Shown in pieces: positions 4,222-7,509 of a stretch of 7,509 nucleotides of DNA. The notes below the pieces were generated by a model, which was not told the DNA's origin, ran no database searches, and worked only from the letters and a program-made list of their open reading frames with translations. The first letter of the stretch is position 1; each line of letters begins with the position of its first letter. This stretch comes from an uncultured bacterium (lineage in GTDB: Bacteria; Planctomycetota; Phycisphaerae; Phycisphaerales; SM1A02): contig CAIPQY010000395.1 of NCBI GenBank assembly GCA_903867275.1, positions 1 to 7,509 on the forward strand, given 5' to 3'. The position numbers and the translations under genes were made by a program.

Positions 4222-7200
4222 ATGCGATCCACCCACCTTTCAGCGTGCCTGACCGGACTTGTCTGCTTCATGGGAAGTGCCTTCGGGCAGGCGCCGCCGC
4301 CCGTGGCCATGCGCCCCGCCGATCTGCGCCGCGACCTGATCGAGCACGCCACCATCGTGGTGAAGCCGGGCGAGCGCATCGAGGACGGCGCGATCCTGCT
4401 TGAGAACGGCTGGATCACCGCCGTGGGCAAGACTGGCGAGGTGAAGGCCCCTGCAGGCACGAACGTGCACGACGCGCGCGGCAAGACCATCTATCCGGGA
4501 CTGATCGACGCTGGCCTGGTGATGGACAGCGCGGCGGTTGCACGCGCCGTGTCCGACGACGCCAGCGCGCACTGGAACCGCAAGGTGACACCGCAGGTGC
4601 GCGTGACCGATCTTCCGCCCGTGGCCGCGGCCACCCGCAAGGAGCTGCGTGACCTTGGCTTCACCCTGGCCGCCGTGCATCCGAACACCGGCATCTTCCG
4701 CGGCGAGAGCGCGGTGGTGCTGCTTGCAGACGAAGACCGCAAGGCCGAGGCGATCGTGCCCGCGGCCGGTCAGGTGATCGCATTCGCGCATGTGGGCGAC
4801 GATGGCCCGGAGGATTCGCGCTACCCCGCCGCACTCATGGGTGCGGTGGCGCTGGTGCGGCAGACGCTGCACGACGCGAACTGGCATGCGAAGTGCCAGC
4901 AGGTGTGGGCCGCGCATCCGCAGGGCAACGATGCACCCGAAGCCGCGGCCGCGTTGCAGGCGCTTGCGCCGCTGATGCAGGGTCGTGACGTGGCGGTGTT
5001 CGACGTGAGCGACGAGCAGGATCTGCTGCGCGCCGCCCGCGTGGCACGCGAATTCGGCGTGCAGGCGCGCATGTTGGGCAACGGCATGGAGTTCCGCCGC
5101 CTGAAGGAAGTGGCCGACGCAAAGGTGCCCGTGGTGGTGCCGATGGAATTCCCGAAGACGCCCGACGTGTCCGACCCGCGCAAGGACGACTCGGTGAGCC
5201 TGCGCGAGCTGGCCACCTGGGCGCTGGCGCCGCGCAACGCCAAGCAGCTGCTTGATGCGGGCGTGGATGTGAGCATCGGCACGCATCGCATGAAGAACCG
5301 CGGCGACCTGCCCGCGCGCGCGCGTCGCGCCATGAACGAGGGGTTGAGCGAGGACGAGCTGCTTTCGTGCCTGACCACGCGCCCCGCGAAGCAGCTTGGT
5401 CTGGCCGGCGTCACCGGCACGCTTGAGAAGGGCCGCATGGCGAACCTGCTTGTCACCGACGGCCCGCTGTTCGGCGAGAAGACGCACGTGGTGAGCACCT
5501 GGGTGGCCGGCACGCCAAACCTGAACTACGAGCCGGTGAAGTTCGCGCTGGCCGGGCCCTTCACGCTGAAGGCAGCGAATGTGGAACTGACCGGCACCAT
5601 CGACACCGACGCCAAGAGCATCGCCTTCGAGCGCCAGCCACCAACGCCCGCGCCCGCGAAGCCCATGGAGCCCGCGCCGAACCCCGAAGCCAAGCAGCCC
5701 GACGCGCCAGCCAAGACGGCCGAAGCGCCCAAGGCACCCGAGCCCGTGAAGTACGCCGCCGAGCGCGTGGACTTCGATCTGGATCGCGTGGGCTTCACGC
5801 TGAAGGGTGAAGCGTTCGGCGTGGATGGCTTGCTGCGATGCACCGCCGTGGTGACCGGCGACAGCGTGCAGGGCACCGCCGAAACCGGCGATGGCCGCGC
5901 GATCCCGTTCACGCTGACGCGCCGCGAGGTTCCGAAGCCCGCCGATGCCAAGCCCGCCGAAGTGGCGAAGGCGCCCGCGGCGAAGACCATCGATCCGCTC
6001 GCGTTCATTCCGCGCACCACGCCGCTTGGCGAGTACGGACTGGATGCCCCCACCGCCGCACAGACCGTGCTGGTGAAGAACGCCACCATCTGGACCTGCG
6101 GCCCCGCCGGCAAGATGGAGGGCGCGGACCTGCTGGTGCAGGACGGCAAGGTGAAGGAAGTGGGTCGCAACCTGAAGGCACCGGCCAACGCGCTGGTGAT
6201 CGACGCCACCGGCAAGCACGTGACGCCCGGCCTGATCGATTGCCACAGCCACACCGGCATCACCGGCGGCGTGAACGAGTGGACCAAGAACGACACCGCC
6301 GAGTGCCGCATCGGTGACTGCATCGACCCGGACGCGCAGGGCTGGTTCCGCGAGCTGGCTGGTGGCCTGACCGTGGCCAACCAGCTGCACGGCAGCGCCA
6401 ATCCGATCGGTGGCCAGAACAGCGTGGTGAAACTGAAGTGGGGTGGAAGCGCCGAGGACTATCGCTTCCCGGACGCGATCGGCGGCATCAAGTTCGCGCT
6501 GGGCGAGAACGTGACGCGTCCGCGCAATCGCTATCCCAACACGCGCATGGGTGTGGAGGCGCTGCTTCGCGACAGCTTCCGCGCGGCACGCGAATACGCG
6601 GCCAAGCAGGCGAGCTACGCGGCGTTGAGTCCCGACGCGCAGGCGACCACCATGCCGCCGCGCCGTGACCTGCAGCTGGACACGCTGGCCGAGATCCTGG
6701 CGGGCAAGCGCATCATCCACTGCCACAGCTACCGACAGGACGAGATCCTGATGCTGCTGCGACTGGCGGACGAGTTCGGCTTCAAGATCGGCACGCTGCA
6801 GCACGTGCTGGAGGGCTACAAGGTTGCCGACGAGATCGCCAAGCACGGCGCCGGTGCAAGCACCTTCAGCGACTGGTGGGCCTACAAGATGGAAGTGATG
6901 GACGCGATTCCCGGCAACGGCTCCATGATGCGCGATGTGGGCGTGGTGGTGAGCTTCAACAGCGACAGCGACGAGATGGCGCGCCGCATGAACATGGAAG
7001 CCGCAAAGGCCGTGAAGTACGGCAACTGCCCGCCCGAGGAGGCGCTGAAGTTCGTCACGCTGAACCCGGCGAAGCAGCTGCGCATCGACGCGCGCGTGGG
7101 CAGCCTGGAAGCCGGCAAGGACGGCGACTTCGTGATCTGGAGCGGCGACCCGCTGAGCAGCTTCTCGCTGACGGACAGCACGTGGATCGAAGGCGCATGC

Positions 7201-7506
7201 ATGTTCGAACGCGCCAAGGCCACCGCCATGCGCGAGCGCGACCAGAAGGCGCGCGCCAAGCTGCTGGAACTGGCCGTGGTGGATGGCGAGAAGGCGGGTG
7301 CGTTGAAGGCGCCCGAAGCGCCCAAGGACGCCAAGCCGGCGGATGCAAAGCCCGCGGGCATGCTTGCCCGCATGCTGGATGCGCGTCGCGACTCGTTGAT
7401 CGATCTGGTGCGCAAGGGCCGTGATCCCGACTCGATCGGGCCCGGTGATTGCGGTTGCGGCGGAAGCGCCGAAGGATGGAAGCTGATGCTGGAGGGCTCA
7501 CGATGA
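4222..7506 (+). CDS. Exported tandem amidohydrolase fusion; first domain inactive, second metal-dependent
   Basis: A 1,094-residue protein with a signal peptide (1-22, cleavage expected after SAFG). The first amidohydrolase-like domain (about 42-465) has lost its metal ligands: the H-x-H site after LID is G98 and V100, and the usual late aspartate position reads GTHRM (353-357). A Pro/Ala/Lys linker (473-511), a small beta-rich module (514-570) and a second linker follow. The second domain (about 614-1000) is intact: GLIDCHSHTG with H675 and H677, KFALGEN (757-763), HCH (833-835), QHV with H861, and NSDSDE (913-918) holding the catalytic aspartate. This fits the imidazolonepropionase-related Met-dependent hydrolase group; the substrate is unknown, and a periplasmic cyclic amide or dipeptide is a guess. 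The tail ends with DCGCGG (1076-1081). The ATG at 4222 is chosen for its signal peptide; an upstream in-frame start at 4144 would lie inside the terminator. Confidence 0.88.
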   Translation: MRSTHLSACLTGLVCFMGSAFGQAPPPVAMRPADLRRDLIEHATIVVKPGERIEDGAILLENGWITAVGKTGEVKAPAGTNVHDARGKTIYPGLIDAGLVMDSAAVARAVSDDASAHWNRKVTPQVRVTDLPPVAAATRKELRDLGFTLAAVHPNTGIFRGESAVVLLADEDRKAEAIVPAAGQVIAFAHVGDDGPEDSRYPAALMGAVALVRQTLHDANWHAKCQQVWAAHPQGNDAPEAAAALQALAPLMQGRDVAVFDVSDEQDLLRAARVAREFGVQARMLGNGMEFRRLKEVADAKVPVVVPMEFPKTPDVSDPRKDDSVSLRELATWALAPRNAKQLLDAGVDVSIGTHRMKNRGDLPARARRAMNEGLSEDELLSCLTTRPAKQLGLAGVTGTLEKGRMANLLVTDGPLFGEKTHVVSTWVAGTPNLNYEPVKFALAGPFTLKAANVELTGTIDTDAKSIAFERQPPTPAPAKPMEPAPNPEAKQPDAPAKTAEAPKAPEPVKYAAERVDFDLDRVGFTLKGEAFGVDGLLRCTAVVTGDSVQGTAETGDGRAIPFTLTRREVPKPADAKPAEVAKAPAAKTIDPLAFIPRTTPLGEYGLDAPTAAQTVLVKNATIWTCGPAGKMEGADLLVQDGKVKEVGRNLKAPANALVIDATGKHVTPGLIDCHSHTGITGGVNEWTKNDTAECRIGDCIDPDAQGWFRELAGGLTVANQLHGSANPIGGQNSVVKLKWGGSAEDYRFPDAIGGIKFALGENVTRPRNRYPNTRMGVEALLRDSFRAAREYAAKQASYAALSPDAQATTMPPRRDLQLDTLAEILAGKRIIHCHSYRQDEILMLLRLADEFGFKIGTLQHVLEGYKVADEIAKHGAGASTFSDWWAYKMEVMDAIPGNGSMMRDVGVVVSFNSDSDEMARRMNMEAAKAVKYGNCPPEEALKFVTLNPAKQLRIDARVGSLEAGKDGDFVIWSGDPLSSFSLTDSTWIEGACMFERAKATAMRERDQKARAKLLELAVVDGEKAGALKAPEAPKDAKPADAKPAGMLARMLDARRDSLIDLVRKGRDPDSIGPGDCGCGGSAEGWKLMLEGSR
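7491..7496 (+). promoter_or_regulatory. Shine-Dalgarno site of the next gene
   Basis: GGAGGG, 6 bases before the ATG at 7503. It lies inside the last codons of the amidohydrolase gene and is the strongest ribosome site in the window, supporting a real coupled gene beyond the edge. Confidence 0.75.
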
Positions 7507-7509
7507 ACC
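7503..7509 (+). CDS. Start of a downstream gene, only first codons visible
   Basis: ATG-AAC-C begins within ATGA, overlapping the amidohydrolase stop by four bases and following a near-ideal Shine-Dalgarno site. Only Met-Asn can be read. A second exported amidohydrolase would be a reasonable guess, because such genes often occur in pairs, but nothing visible shows it. Confidence 0.6.

Noticed and set aside
4237..4248. Lipobox-like LSAC at residues 6-9 of the amidohydrolase protein
   Set aside because: Too close to the N-terminus for a lipoprotein signal; the hydrophobic segment follows it and a normal cleavage site is at SAFG-Q.
5311..5330. Alternating GC run
   Set aside because: Encodes an in-frame Ala-Arg stretch in the amidohydrolase; explained by composition and not by a structural or phase-variable repeat, since the run is short and interrupted.
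4240..6846. 868-residue open frame on the minus strand opposite the amidohydrolase gene
   Set aside because: Its composition (rich in His, Leu, Val, Arg, Gln) is what GC-rich codons yield when read on the opposite strand; no domain, no Shine-Dalgarno site, and the plus-strand frame has clear catalytic motifs.

Overview
The window is a gene-dense, GC-rich bacterial segment (third codon positions strongly G/C) with two divergent gene blocks. The gene set suggests a planctomycete-like bacterium, possibly class Phycisphaerae. The hints are an atpC gene with no other atp gene beside it, a DNA polymerase III delta' subunit lacking the usual zinc-binding cysteines, a secreted tandem-amidohydrolase fusion and a flagellar anti-sigma factor. 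This placement is inference from gene content; no rRNA or other taxonomic marker is present.

Left block, minus strand, from about 3645 down to 1: a secreted protein with two SPOR-like repeats, then holB, then a CYTH-fold (triphosphate tunnel) phosphatase, then atpC, then scpB, which runs off the left edge. The first three genes are joined by two ATGA stop/start overlaps and look translationally coupled. A 51-bp gap with a stable hairpin and a -10-like hexamer separates the CYTH gene from atpC, so atpC-scpB may be partly independent. The set mixes envelope, replication, energy and chromosome-segregation functions, so it is a housekeeping cluster rather than one pathway.

Middle: a divergent intergenic region (about 3646-3782) holds short inverted and direct repeats. 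It is followed by flgM on the plus strand, a single gene with a good Shine-Dalgarno site and its own strong intrinsic terminator, which implies the organism is flagellated.

Right block, plus strand: a 1,094-residue exported protein with two amidohydrolase domains in tandem. The first has lost its metal ligands; the second keeps them. Its stop codon overlaps the start of a further gene (7503 onward, cut by the window edge) preceded by a near-ideal Shine-Dalgarno site. A perfect 7-1-7 palindrome lies just before the amidohydrolase start.

I found no CRISPR array, mobile element, tRNA or rRNA. Nothing here is clearly a new multi-gene system. The most unusual items are the half-dead amidohydrolase fusion, the orphan atpC next to holB and scpB, and the tandem SPOR-like protein.
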